The notes: a model not told the origin generated them from the sequence alone. Counted from the stretch's first letter, positions 1 to 5,960 are shown. The stretch is DNA of 6,318 bases from an uncultured Phenylobacterium sp. (GCA_945952355.1 CAMFIW010000184.1:1-6318); one strand, 5' to 3'. Numbers and translations are program-made.

Positions 1-95
1 AGAGGTAATTCCACGCCAAGGTCGGCATGAATAAGATCTAAGTACGAGCTCTCGATATTGAGATACATCGAAACATTTAGGGCGCATGAGCGCCG

Positions 96-109
96 ATGTA
101 CCGGTACAT
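96..109. repeat. Perfect 14-bp palindrome upstream of the TraB/GumN gene
   Basis: ATGTACCGGTACAT is its own reverse complement and lies 82 bp before the next start codon. Its central GTACCGGTAC recurs at 3653-3662, also in an intergenic gap. A small hairpin (GGCGC, loop ATGA, GCGCC, 81-94) directly abuts it. A CG-centred even palindrome resembles the operators of LacI-type and similar dimeric regulators, but no regulator is identified, so the operator role is inference. Confidence 0.4.
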
Positions 110-122
110 GATCTGACACCCA

Positions 123-141
123 GCGGCGGATCTCGCGCCGC
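123..141. other. GC-rich stem-loop, possible terminator of a gene left of the window
   Basis: GCGGCG (123-128) and CGCCGC (136-141) form a 6-bp stem with a 7-base loop. On the + strand it is followed by an AT-rich stretch (ATTTCAACCTTATT) rather than a clean T run. It could end a transcript entering from the left or sit in the leader of the gene at 192. Weak evidence. Confidence 0.25.
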
Positions 142-191
142 ATTTCAACCTTATTGGTCGAGCTTCAGCGAGTCCTGAACAAAGCAGGGCA

Positions 192-1145
192 ATGATCATG
201 CGATTGAAGAATGTCGTGTTCGCAATGGCGATGCTGGCGCCCGCTGCGGCCTCCGCACAGACGGTGGAAGCTTCCGAGCCCACGGTGGTGGAAGGCCTGG
301 TCGTCGACGGACGTCAGCCCGGTCCGGCCTGGTGGTCGGTTTCGGACGATGACACCACCATTTTTGTCCTCGGTGCGCCCCGCGCCCTCCCCAGAGGCAT
401 GGCCTGGGACACCTCCACGCTGAACGCCCGCCTGAAAGGGGCGTTCGCCTACATCAAGCCTCCCGCGGCGCGGGCCGGGCTTGGCGACATTCCGGCGCTA
501 CTGAGGGTGCGCAAATCGCTCCAGGCCGAGCATCCGCTGGAACAGCGATCGCCGGCCTTGGCGGCGCGCCTCGCACGCGCCTGGGCGGCCGCCGATCCCT
601 GTTCGCCCAACGGGTGGCGCGACTGGAAGCCGCTGGGCGCCGCCCTCTTCCTGGTTGCCAAGGCCGACAAGGGCTCCAAGTTCGATGACCGGCAACCTGG
701 AAAGGCGATCGAGGCCCTAGCGCGCCGGAACAGGGTCCCCGTGCGAGCGGCAGCCACCTACAAGGCTGCGCCGATGATGAGCAACCTAGCCAGACAGCAC
801 AGCGAAGCCCAAGGCCTGGCCTGCCTTGAAGACGTGCTCGACGACGTCGAGCGCGGCGCCGATACCGACAGGAACGCCGCCCGTGCCTGGGCCGATGGCC
901 GGGTGCGCGCGTCCCTGGCGGCTCGCCAGGGGCTGGACCGTTGCGGCCCCTTGCTCACCGGCGCTTCGACCTATGTGCGCCAAGCGACGGACGACGAAGT
1001 AAGGGCCTTGTCGGAGGCCCTGAAGACTCCCGGCCATGCGGTAGCGGTCTATCCCATCCGGGAGCTGCTCGCCGAGAATGGCGTTCTCGATCAACTCAGG
1101 GCGCGAGGCTACACCGTCCGGACGCCTGCCGAACTGTCGCCCTGA
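192..1145 (+). CDS. TraB/GumN-family secreted protein lacking the GxxH motifs
   Basis: This is a 317-residue protein with a Sec signal peptide (residues 1-22, ending AAASA before Q23). The opening WWSVSDDDTTIFVLGAPRALPRG (47-69, shown by key residues W47, W48, L60, G61) matches the TraB/GumN pattern W-x-V-x-D-x-x-S/T-x-x-x-L-G-T-x-H-x-L-P. The end, VLDQLRARGYTVRTP (298-312), matches the family's GLLDLLRARGYTV terminus. Family members related to TIKI proteases carry two GxxH motifs thought to bind metal. Here the first is GAPR (61-64), and the second region reads AVYPIREL (285-292), so both histidines are arginine. Cysteines 137, 211 and 251 are present. A second in-frame ATG at 198 is better spaced (8 nt) from the AGGG at 186-189 than the ATG at 192 (2 nt) and may be the true start. 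The gene is monocistronic and converges on the LuxR-type gene. Family assignment is good; an active enzyme is doubtful. Confidence 0.82.
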   Translation: MIMRLKNVVFAMAMLAPAAASAQTVEASEPTVVEGLVVDGRQPGPAWWSVSDDDTTIFVLGAPRALPRGMAWDTSTLNARLKGAFAYIKPPAARAGLGDIPALLRVRKSLQAEHPLEQRSPALAARLARAWAAADPCSPNGWRDWKPLGAALFLVAKADKGSKFDDRQPGKAIEALARRNRVPVRAAATYKAAPMMSNLARQHSEAQGLACLEDVLDDVERGADTDRNAARAWADGRVRASLAARQGLDRCGPLLTGASTYVRQATDDEVRALSEALKTPGHAVAVYPIRELLAENGVLDQLRARGYTVRTPAELSP

Positions 1146-1154
1146 CCCGCGCCC

Positions 1155-1175
1155 CCGCTGGCGCATCCGCAGCGG
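1155..1175. terminator. Stem-loop between convergent genes
   Basis: It starts 10 nt after the TraB/GumN stop. CCGCT-G-GCG pairs with CGC-AGCGG around a CATC loop, giving 8 bp with one bulged G. No T tract follows on either strand, so it is at most a weak or factor-assisted terminator. The remaining convergent gap (to 1290) holds nothing else I recognise. Confidence 0.3.
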
Positions 1176-1290
1176 AAGGGGCCGCCCGCCCGGCCGTCGT
1201 TGGGGCCCTACTCGTGTCGAAGGTCAAAGGGTCCGATGGCCGCGCAGAGCACCGGTACGCCGCCCTGGATGACAGGGGCGCGGCAGCTGG

Positions 1291-1650
1291 CTATCGCTCG
1301 GTCAGCGGCGCCGCTTGAACCTTGGCGAGCGCATCCCTGGCCGCATGACGGGTGGTCACGTTCAAGGCCCTGAGGATTTGCGATACTTGGTTGCGGACCG
1401 TGAAGTGGGAGACGTCCAGGCGGCGCGCGATCTCCTTGTTCGAGAGGCCGCGGATCAGCAAGGGCGCGATATCGGCCTGGCGTGGGGTCAGTTGCGGCTC
1501 CGGCTCGGCCTCTCCGAGCAGCCGGGCGTGACACAGCGAACCCGGCGGCAGGATCTCGCGCAACTTGGACAGCGTCGCGTGATCGTCGGGGTCTATGATC
1601 GCCACGAGAGTCAGGTTGGCGCTGGCGAGAGAATGGGAGGAAACAGTCAT
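1291..1650 (-). CDS. Small LuxR-type HTH transcriptional regulator without a sensor domain
   Basis: This 119-residue DNA-binding protein is almost only a GerE/LuxR C-terminal domain. LTPRQADIAPLLIRGLSNKE (54-73) and IARRLDVSHFTVRNQVSQIL (74-93) fit the consensus closely, with the recognition helix around 81-96. Residues 13-52 (LVAIIDPDD...) resemble the last strand and linker that precede the HTH in LuxR proteins with PAS-like sensor domains. That suggests an N-terminal truncation or a naturally minimal regulator; I infer this. No longer start is possible, because an in-frame stop lies at 1672-1674 with no ATG, GTG or TTG between. The ribosome site is weak (AGGT, 1-2 nt from the ATG). Its ATG overlaps the divergent kinase ATG within CATG at 1648-1651, so its promoter must lie inside the kinase gene. 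Candidate target: its own and the kinase promoter. Confidence 0.83.
   Translation of the reverse strand: MTVSSHSLASANLTLVAIIDPDDHATLSKLREILPPGSLCHARLLGEAEPEPQLTPRQADIAPLLIRGLSNKEIARRLDVSHFTVRNQVSQILRALNVTTRHAARDALAKVQAAPLTER
1635..1640 (+). promoter_or_regulatory. Shine-Dalgarno of the kinase gene, inside the divergent LuxR gene
   Basis: GGGAGG ends 8 nt before the ATG at 1649, an ideal spacing. It fixes the kinase start at 1649 rather than the upstream in-frame ATG at 1595. The site lies within the first codons of the opposite-strand LuxR-type gene. Confidence 0.6.
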
Positions 1651-2866
1651 GACCTGCGAGACTAGCGTGGGTCAGGCGGCGTCCAATCCGGTACGCCCCC
1701 GGTGGCGGCACGCCGCCGATGAACAGCGGGACATTTCGACCAATGGCGATGTGGCCGTGACCAGCGCTGCGGCCCAGCCGCGCCTCGCCCCCGAAGACGA
1801 TCTCGGCGCGTACCGGGCGCCCCTGGGTCCAATGGCGGCGGCCACCCTTCGTTTGAGCGCGATATTTTGGCCGGTCGTCTTCGCCGGCGACTGCGCCCTG
1901 ACAGTGATGATGGGGGTCAATCCCCTCCTCCTCCTGGGCCAGAAACTGATGCTCTACGGGCTGGCCGCCCTACTCACCTCCGGCATGGCGCTTCTGCTGT
2001 TCCGCGTCCGGCATCTGCCCTTCTCATGGAAGGCGGCCGCCTGCGCCCTGCTCGCGGTCGCAGGCGCGCCGCTGTTCGCTCTGATCGACTACGGGACGAA
2101 CCGGTTCTGCGCCGAGTCGAAGGCGGCGGCCTTCGATCCGGTGAACTTCGGCTATGCGCTGCTCTATGGCGGCGCGATCTATCTCGGCTGGTCGAGCCTG
2201 TTCGTCGCGATGTTGTACAGCTTCGACGTGATCGACCGGGAACGGCGGCTCGCCGCAGCACGGGAGGCGGCGCTGGCGGCGCAGATGCGCGCCCTTCGCT
2301 ACCAGGTGAACCCCCACTTCCTGTTCAACACCCTCAACTCCATTGGCGGCCTGATCGAGGAAGGCGCCGGCGCGCGGGCCGAGCGCATGGTCCAGTCGCT
2401 CTCCAGGTTCCTGCGCGCCACCCTGGCCCTGGATCCGATGCAGGACGTGCCGCTCGCTCATGAGCTCGCGCTGCAGGCGGAGTACCTTGAGATCGAGCGC
2501 GAGCGCTTCATCGACCGGATGGTCTTGAAGATCGATGTGCCCGAGGAGATCGGCGGCGCCCTGGTTCCGAGCCTGATCCTTCAGCCACTGATCGAGAACG
2601 CCCTCAAGCACGGTGTCGGCGCCAAGACCGGCGCGGTCGAGATCCTGCTGACGGCGCGCCGCGTGGACGATCGACTGCGCGTGTCGATCGAGAACGACAT
2701 GCCCGCCGAGGATGAAGCCGTCGCCCAGCCCGGAGCCGGAATCGGCCAGCGCAATGTCGCGGCCCGGATCAAGGCCCGGTTCCAGGACGCCGCATCGTTC
2801 GACGCCGGCTGCGCCGGGGCCGGCCGCTATCGCGCCTCGCTTGACCTCCCTTTGAGGTTCGCGTGA
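1649..2866 (+). CDS. LytS/YehU-type membrane sensor histidine kinase
   Basis: This 405-residue inner-membrane kinase autophosphorylates a histidine and passes the phosphate to the response regulator encoded next. There is a hydrophilic N-terminal stretch (1-62), then four predicted TM segments (about 66-89, 93-120, 127-148, 169-195) and a charged, Ala-rich probable coiled coil (196-219). The His_kinase (PF06580) box LRYQVNPHFLFNTLNSIGGL follows with phospho-acceptor H223. The HATPase domain has the N box LIENALKHG (314-322, N317), END at 348-350 and the G box GAGIGQRN (362-369). No PAS, GAF or periplasmic sensor domain is visible, so the signal is probably sensed within the membrane. The start at 1649 rests on the GGGAGG site; an ATG at 1832, just before TM1, is the alternative. 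The stop overlaps the regulator's GTG as GTGA, implying translational coupling. Confidence 0.92.
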   Translation: MTCETSVGQAASNPVRPRWRHAADEQRDISTNGDVAVTSAAAQPRLAPEDDLGAYRAPLGPMAAATLRLSAIFWPVVFAGDCALTVMMGVNPLLLLGQKLMLYGLAALLTSGMALLLFRVRHLPFSWKAAACALLAVAGAPLFALIDYGTNRFCAESKAAAFDPVNFGYALLYGGAIYLGWSSLFVAMLYSFDVIDRERRLAAAREAALAAQMRALRYQVNPHFLFNTLNSIGGLIEEGAGARAERMVQSLSRFLRATLALDPMQDVPLAHELALQAEYLEIERERFIDRMVLKIDVPEEIGGALVPSLILQPLIENALKHGVGAKTGAVEILLTARRVDDRLRVSIENDMPAEDEAVAQPGAGIGQRNVAARIKARFQDAASFDAGCAGAGRYRASLDLPLRFA

Positions 2867-3639
2867 GCCCCCCGTCCGTGCTGGTGGTCGACGACGAGCC
2901 CCTGGCCCGCCGGCGGATCCTCAGACTGCTCGCCAAGGAGGAGGGCCTTGGTCGGATCGAGGCCGTCGGCGACATTGAGGCGGCGGGTCGCGCCTGGCAG
3001 GCGATGCGCCCGGACATTGTGTTGCTCGACATCCAGATGCCGGGCGGAGACGGCTTCCAGCTGCTGGAGCAGATGGCCCCGGCGGCGCCCGCGGTGGTGT
3101 TCGTCACCGCCTTCGATCACCACGCCCTGCGCGCCTTCGAGGCCAACGCCGCCGACTATGTGACCAAGCCGATCGAGCCCGGGCGCTTTCGCGAAGCCAT
3201 GGTCCGGGCGCGACGGATGGCCGGCCTGCAGGCGCGCGAGGAGCGCGTGGTGGAGCTGCAGGAGACGGTGGCGACGTTGCGCGCGGCCCTCGGTCGAGGG
3301 TCGGCCGCCCCCGTGGTGTTCTGGGTCCGTGCGCGCGGCGACCACCTGCGCATCGTCGCGGACGACATCCTGAGGTTCCAGGCGGAACGCGACTATGTGC
3401 GCATCCATGTGGCAGGGGCGGACTACCTCTATCGCGAGAGCCTCGCCTCCCTCGAGCGCCGGCTCGATCCCGCCGCGTTCTTTCGCATTCACCGCAGCGC
3501 CATCGTGCGCCGGGACGCGATCGTGAGGGTGAAGACCGGCCCCTTCGCCGCCTTGGTGGCGATCCTTTCGGACGGGACGGCGGTGAAGGTCGGCCGGACC
3601 TACGAAGCGCAGATGCGCGTCGCGCTCGGGCGCGCCTGA
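2863..3639 (+). CDS. LytTR-family response regulator
   Basis: This 258-residue cytoplasmic transcription factor is the partner of the upstream kinase. The receiver domain (about 5-120) has the acidic pair D10/D11, phospho-acceptor D56 in IVLLDIQMPGGDG, T82 and K102 (TKP). A charged linker (122-145) may form a short coiled coil. A LytTR DNA-binding domain (about 152-255) carries the typical pattern: ILRFQAERDYVRIH (169-182), YRESLASLERRLDP (190-203) and FFRIHRSAIV (206-215). The GTG start overlaps the kinase stop by 4 nt, with GAGG 5 nt upstream. LytTR proteins bind short direct repeats ahead of targets that are often exported or cell-surface functions. The PEP-CTERM gene 131 bp downstream is the nearest candidate target; this is inference. 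No residue needed for phosphorylation is missing. Confidence 0.93.
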   Translation: MSPPSVLVVDDEPLARRRILRLLAKEEGLGRIEAVGDIEAAGRAWQAMRPDIVLLDIQMPGGDGFQLLEQMAPAAPAVVFVTAFDHHALRAFEANAADYVTKPIEPGRFREAMVRARRMAGLQAREERVVELQETVATLRAALGRGSAAPVVFWVRARGDHLRIVADDILRFQAERDYVRIHVAGADYLYRESLASLERRLDPAAFFRIHRSAIVRRDAIVRVKTGPFAALVAILSDGTAVKVGRTYEAQMRVALGRA

Positions 3640-3647
3640 CCCGTCCT

Positions 3648-3667
3648 GCGGCGTACCGGTACCCCGC
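3648..3667. repeat. 20-bp near-perfect palindrome after the response regulator
   Basis: GCGG-C-GTACCGGTAC-C-CCGC begins 8 nt after the regulator stop; only the C/C pair at 3652/3663 breaks the symmetry. In RNA it could fold as a stem with a CCGG loop, but no T run follows, so it is not a standard terminator. The GTACCGGTAC core is identical to the palindrome at 98-107. It may be a protein-binding site in the leader of the PEP-CTERM gene (start 3771) or a processing hairpin. No clear -35/-10 pair is visible in 3640-3770. Confidence 0.4.
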
Positions 3668-3770
3668 GGAGACTCGGCTGGGCGGCGACCGTCGCTAGGT
3701 TGGCCGGCGTTTCGTAACCGGCGGCCGACCTCGAACTTCCGCGAGAAGCGCCGTCCCTCCGGAGAAGTTC

Positions 3771-4400
3771 ATGTTCAAGTCACCGTCCCGCCTCCCCTTG
3801 TCCCTTTCCGTCCTGGCCTTGGTCCTCGGGGCGAGCGCCCCGGCCTCCGCCGCCGTCCTGCTCTCCCAGCCCGGCGTGTCGCCCTTTCGTCCGATCTCGG
3901 GCTCCTACACCTACTACTTCGACGCCTCGGCTGACGGCGCGGGGACCCTCGACTTCGGCCTGGTGGGCCGGGGCGGCGTCGACGGCCATGGCGCCGTCTG
4001 CGGGGTCAGCACCTGCGACGACACCTTCACACTGATCCTCAATGGCGATGACCTGTTCCAAGGTCAGTTCCGCATAGGCGGTCAGGGCGTCGACCTGGTG
4101 CTGTTCGCTCCCCCCGGGTCGCAGACGTCGGTGAGCTCGGGCGCGCCCGGCGCGGGCGGAACCGCGACGCTGTCGCTGCCGGCCCTCTTCCGCCAGGGCC
4201 AGAACAGCCTCACCTTCGTGTACAATGGGCGCGAAGAGGGGATCGACGAGGAGGCCTGGGCGATCTCCGACCTGGTGGTGCGGGACGGCTTGGCCGCCAT
4301 TCCGGAGCCGTCGTCCTGGGCCTTGTTGATCACGGGTTTCGGGCTGGCGGGCGCCGCCCTTCGGCGACGCGCGCCGCGGCGGGACGGCCAGGCCGCCTGA
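3771..4400 (+). CDS. PEPxxWA-CTERM sorting-domain surface/secreted protein
   Basis: This 209-residue exported protein has a signal peptide (1-28, ending ASA before A28/V29). Its mature region is rich in Gly, Ser and Asp and beta-strand-like: FTLILNGDDLFQGQFRIGGQ (86-105) and a late EEAWAISDLVV (160-170), as in other PEP-CTERM beta-sandwich proteins. The C-terminus is the diagnostic tripartite signal: PEPSSWALL (178-186), a hydrophobic segment (184-197) and a basic tail RRR (198-200). PEP-CTERM signals are recognised by exosortase, which cleaves the protein during sorting to the outer surface or extracellular matrix; no exosortase gene is in this window. C77 and C82 (CGVSTC) could form a disulfide. 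The start is supported by GGAG 6 nt upstream. The next gene follows after 2 nt. The ligand or structural role is unknown. Confidence 0.88.
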   Translation: MFKSPSRLPLSLSVLALVLGASAPASAAVLLSQPGVSPFRPISGSYTYYFDASADGAGTLDFGLVGRGGVDGHGAVCGVSTCDDTFTLILNGDDLFQGQFRIGGQGVDLVLFAPPGSQTSVSSGAPGAGGTATLSLPALFRQGQNSLTFVYNGREEGIDEEAWAISDLVVRDGLAAIPEPSSWALLITGFGLAGAALRRRAPRRDGQAA

Positions 4401-4402
4401 CC

Positions 4403-5257
4403 GTGAGCCGTGTCCTGACCCTGGGAAACCGGATCGCGGCCGTCCTGGCGGCCGCATCCATTCCAACCTTCGCCTCGGCGGCCACCTGCGAACAGGCCTT
4501 CGCCAAGCGCGGCAGCGCGCTCTCAGGCCTGAATTTCACCGCCGAGGTCGCGGTGCCGGACCTTTCGCCGGCGAGCGCGGTGGGTCAGTTGCGCGGCGTC
4601 GCCGTGGCTGGGAAGTACGACATCATCCTAGAGGAGGCGGAGGCCGGCAGCCTGTTGATCGAACAACCCGCCGCCGGCTCGGCGCGGCGGATCCCGATCG
4701 TGATCACCGCGACCCAGGCGGCCGGGACGGGAACCGTGCGGATGGAAGTGAAGATGCCAGCGGGCATGAACGCGCCTGCAGACGCTGTCCGCGCCGAGGT
4801 CTGCGGCATGCTCGGCCAGCTCAAAGGCGGGCGGGCCGGTCTGGCGGCCGCCGCGCGGGGAAAGGACGCCATGTCCGAGGGCGCCACGGTCCGGATCGAC
4901 GCGGTGAGCCTGTCCACTCAGTTCGCCCGGGAGTCCGTCAAGAACGACGCCGCCCTGCCCCTTCGTTACAAGGGCAAGTCGTTCAGCGTCTGGGGTTCAG
5001 TCAACCACGTGATGCTGGATGGCGAATATGTCCGCGTGACGTTCGATACGCCCGAGGCGCGGGACCGGACGATCCGCCTCGATGTGCCGGGAGACCCCGT
5101 CTTCATGGTCAACATCAGCTGCCTCATGGCGCGAGGGCAGAAGGCCTACGCCCTGACCTTGAAGAAGGGGGCCCTGATCCGGCTGACGGGCACGTTCTTC
5201 GAGTACAATTCGTTCAAGCACACCGTCTGGCTGAACGAGTGTCGACCGTCCGATTGA
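4403..5257 (+). CDS. Secreted protein with C-terminal OB-fold (tRNA_anti-like) domain
   Basis: This 284-residue exported protein has a signal peptide (1-26, PTFASA) and two apparent domains. Residues 28-140 are an unassigned alpha/beta-looking domain bounded by C29 and C134. Residues 176-281 fit the tRNA_anti-like OB-fold pattern (PF12869): KNDAALPLRYKGKSFSVWGS (180-199), a middle strand GEYVRVTFD, then a Cys (C240) and KKGALIRLTGTF ahead of VWLNEC (275-280). Cysteines pair naturally as C29-C134 and C240-C280, fitting an oxidising periplasm; this is inference. Despite the domain name, such secreted members are not known to act on tRNA. The GTG start lies 2 nt after the PEP-CTERM stop, with no strong ribosome site, so translation is probably coupled. 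No catalytic motif is visible. The OB-fold call is by pattern, not by search. Confidence 0.78.
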   Translation: MSRVLTLGNRIAAVLAAASIPTFASAATCEQAFAKRGSALSGLNFTAEVAVPDLSPASAVGQLRGVAVAGKYDIILEEAEAGSLLIEQPAAGSARRIPIVITATQAAGTGTVRMEVKMPAGMNAPADAVRAEVCGMLGQLKGGRAGLAAAARGKDAMSEGATVRIDAVSLSTQFARESVKNDAALPLRYKGKSFSVWGSVNHVMLDGEYVRVTFDTPEARDRTIRLDVPGDPVFMVNISCLMARGQKAYALTLKKGALIRLTGTFFEYNSFKHTVWLNECRPSD

Positions 5258-5278
5258 CGGCCTCAAGCGGATTTGCGC

Positions 5279-5306
5279 TCGCATCGTGCGAAGGCCAAGC
5301 CTCTTC
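5279..5306 (+). terminator. Possible terminator after the OB-fold gene
   Basis: Two small consecutive hairpins begin 22 nt after the stop: TCGCA-TCG-TGCGA (5279-5291) and AGGC-CAA-GCCT (5292-5302), followed by a pyrimidine run CTTCTCT. Stems are short and the run is not pure T, so the call is weak. It also marks where the operon abuts the integrase remnant. Confidence 0.3.
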
Positions 5307-5333
5307 TCTGGCGCCATGGGACGAGGTCGATCC

Positions 5334-5673
5334 TCAGACCCTGGTGAAGTGGCTCGGAGTGTCCGGGGCGTCAGTCTCCGGCATCTCCGCTCCAAACCGC
5401 AGGTCGGCCGCGGGATCGCGGGCGCGGTCGCTACACCAAGGCGGAAGGTCGAGCCCGCCATCTGAATGACCCGGCGGGCCATTTCGCCGGCGCCCCGATT
5501 TTCGATCCTACGGGTCGCGTCCAGCGCGCCTTCTGGCCATCGAACCGATAGGCGTGGCGACAAGGTTTGAAGCCAAGTGGAACCACGATCGGGTGGAGCC
5601 CGCCTGCGTCGCCGATCTTGAACGGCTTATCGGTTGGCTCGCCGGCCCGGAGCTTGACGCCGGTCAGCGGCAT
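5334..5673 (-). pseudogene. Decayed P4-type tyrosine integrase (N-terminal remnant)
   Basis: An island integrase survives as three pieces in three frames. Piece 1 (5673 to about 5530) starts MPLTGVKLRAGEPTDKPFKI and contains GDAGGLH...VPLGFK...YRFDGQK, matching the Arm-DNA-binding domain (DUF4102) pattern LT...KPYKLxDGGGLxLxVxPxGxKxWRxxYRFDGK. Piece 2 (about 5515 to 5426, next frame) reads RRIENRGAGEMARRVIQMAG then STFRLGVAT, the core-binding domain helix pattern RRIExRGAxETARRVLQ...VFRYAVATGRA. Piece 3 (5423 to 5334, third frame) continues ARDPAADLR and ends HFTRV-stop. About 80 residues usually found between pieces 1 and 2 are missing, and a small indel near 5424 separates pieces 2 and 3. 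No catalytic domain (R...HxxR...Y) remains. It points away from the tRNA 3' end 165 bp off, the classic arrangement. It is certainly non-functional. Confidence 0.8.
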
Positions 5674-5838
5674 GGCGCTGGCGTTTCACCAGCCTGCATT
5701 GGTCCCCAGAGTAGGCAGCGCCAACAAGTTCCGTGGCTGCTCGCGAGCGCCCACGCTCCAGACCGGGCGTATTGTATCACAATTTCTGCTACTTGCGGTC
5801 TGAAGCTTCGACGTCAGCAGACGTCCGAGAAAGCGCGC
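5674..5838. other. Gap between tRNA 3' end and integrase remnant (former attachment flank)
   Basis: No gene is seen. It carries an AT-rich inverted repeat ATTGT-ATC-ACAAT (5771-5783). On the - strand this includes TACAAT, a passable -10 for the dead integrase, without a good -35. It also holds a 10-bp palindrome GCTCGCGAGC (5739-5748) and GACGTC twice (5810-5815, 5820-5825). No second copy of the tRNA 3' end was found here or elsewhere in the window. Confidence 0.4.
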
Positions 5839-5914
5839 TGGTGGGCCCGGTAGGACTCGAACCTACAACCAGACCGTTATGAGCGGTCGGCTCTAACCAT
5901 TGAGCTACAGGCCC
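5839..5914 (-). tRNA. tRNA with anticodon CAT, most likely tRNA-Ile2 (lysidine type)
   Basis: It folds as a complete cloverleaf: acceptor GGGCCTG/CGGGCCC, D stem GCTC/GAGC, anticodon stem GACCG/CGGTC around CTCATAA, and T stem GTAGG/CCTAC with loop TTCGAGT. The discriminator is A and the CCA end is encoded (5839-5841 on the + strand as TGG). CAT could mean Met or Ile2. C4-G69 and C5-G68 are present; these are reported determinants for the lysidine synthetase TilS, which turns CAT into an AUA-reading Ile anticodon. The TGGTT variable loop also looks more like Ile2, and there is no initiator-type unpaired first base. The intact 3' end is the probable integration site of the lost island. Confidence 0.92.
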
Positions 5915-5960
5915 GGCGCGGCGGCGCGGACGGCTCGGTTACCACGGGCTGCACGCGCCT

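Noticed and set aside
1208..1711. 167-codon open frame on the - strand covering the LuxR-type gene
   Set aside because: It is a different frame from the clear HTH domain, and its Arg/Pro-rich product is a shadow.
2827..3492. 221-codon open frame on the - strand opposite the response regulator
   Set aside because: It is rich in His, Arg and Gly with no recognisable motif, and the opposite strand is a clear receiver-LytTR protein.
3961..3969. TGGTGGGCC matching the end of the tRNA, considered as a second attachment site
   Set aside because: It is only a 9-base match inside the intact PEP-CTERM coding sequence; attachment repeats are usually longer and this one would not flank an island.
3780..4466. 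228-codon open frame on the - strand opposite the PEP-CTERM gene
   Set aside because: It is antisense to a gene with a signal peptide and diagnostic PEP-CTERM tail. Its product is low-complexity, Gly/Arg-rich, with no family pattern; long shadow frames are expected at this GC.
4997..5563. 188-codon open frame on the - strand spanning the OB-fold gene end and the integrase remnant
   Set aside because: Only its first part (about 5515-5426) carries integrase sequence. The rest is an out-of-frame run-on through decayed DNA and the antisense of a real gene, so it is reported as part of the pseudogene instead.
5554..5853. 99-codon open frame on the + strand between the integrase remnant and tRNA
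   Set aside because: It is antisense to the integrase N-terminus and runs into the tRNA; no ribosome site or motif.
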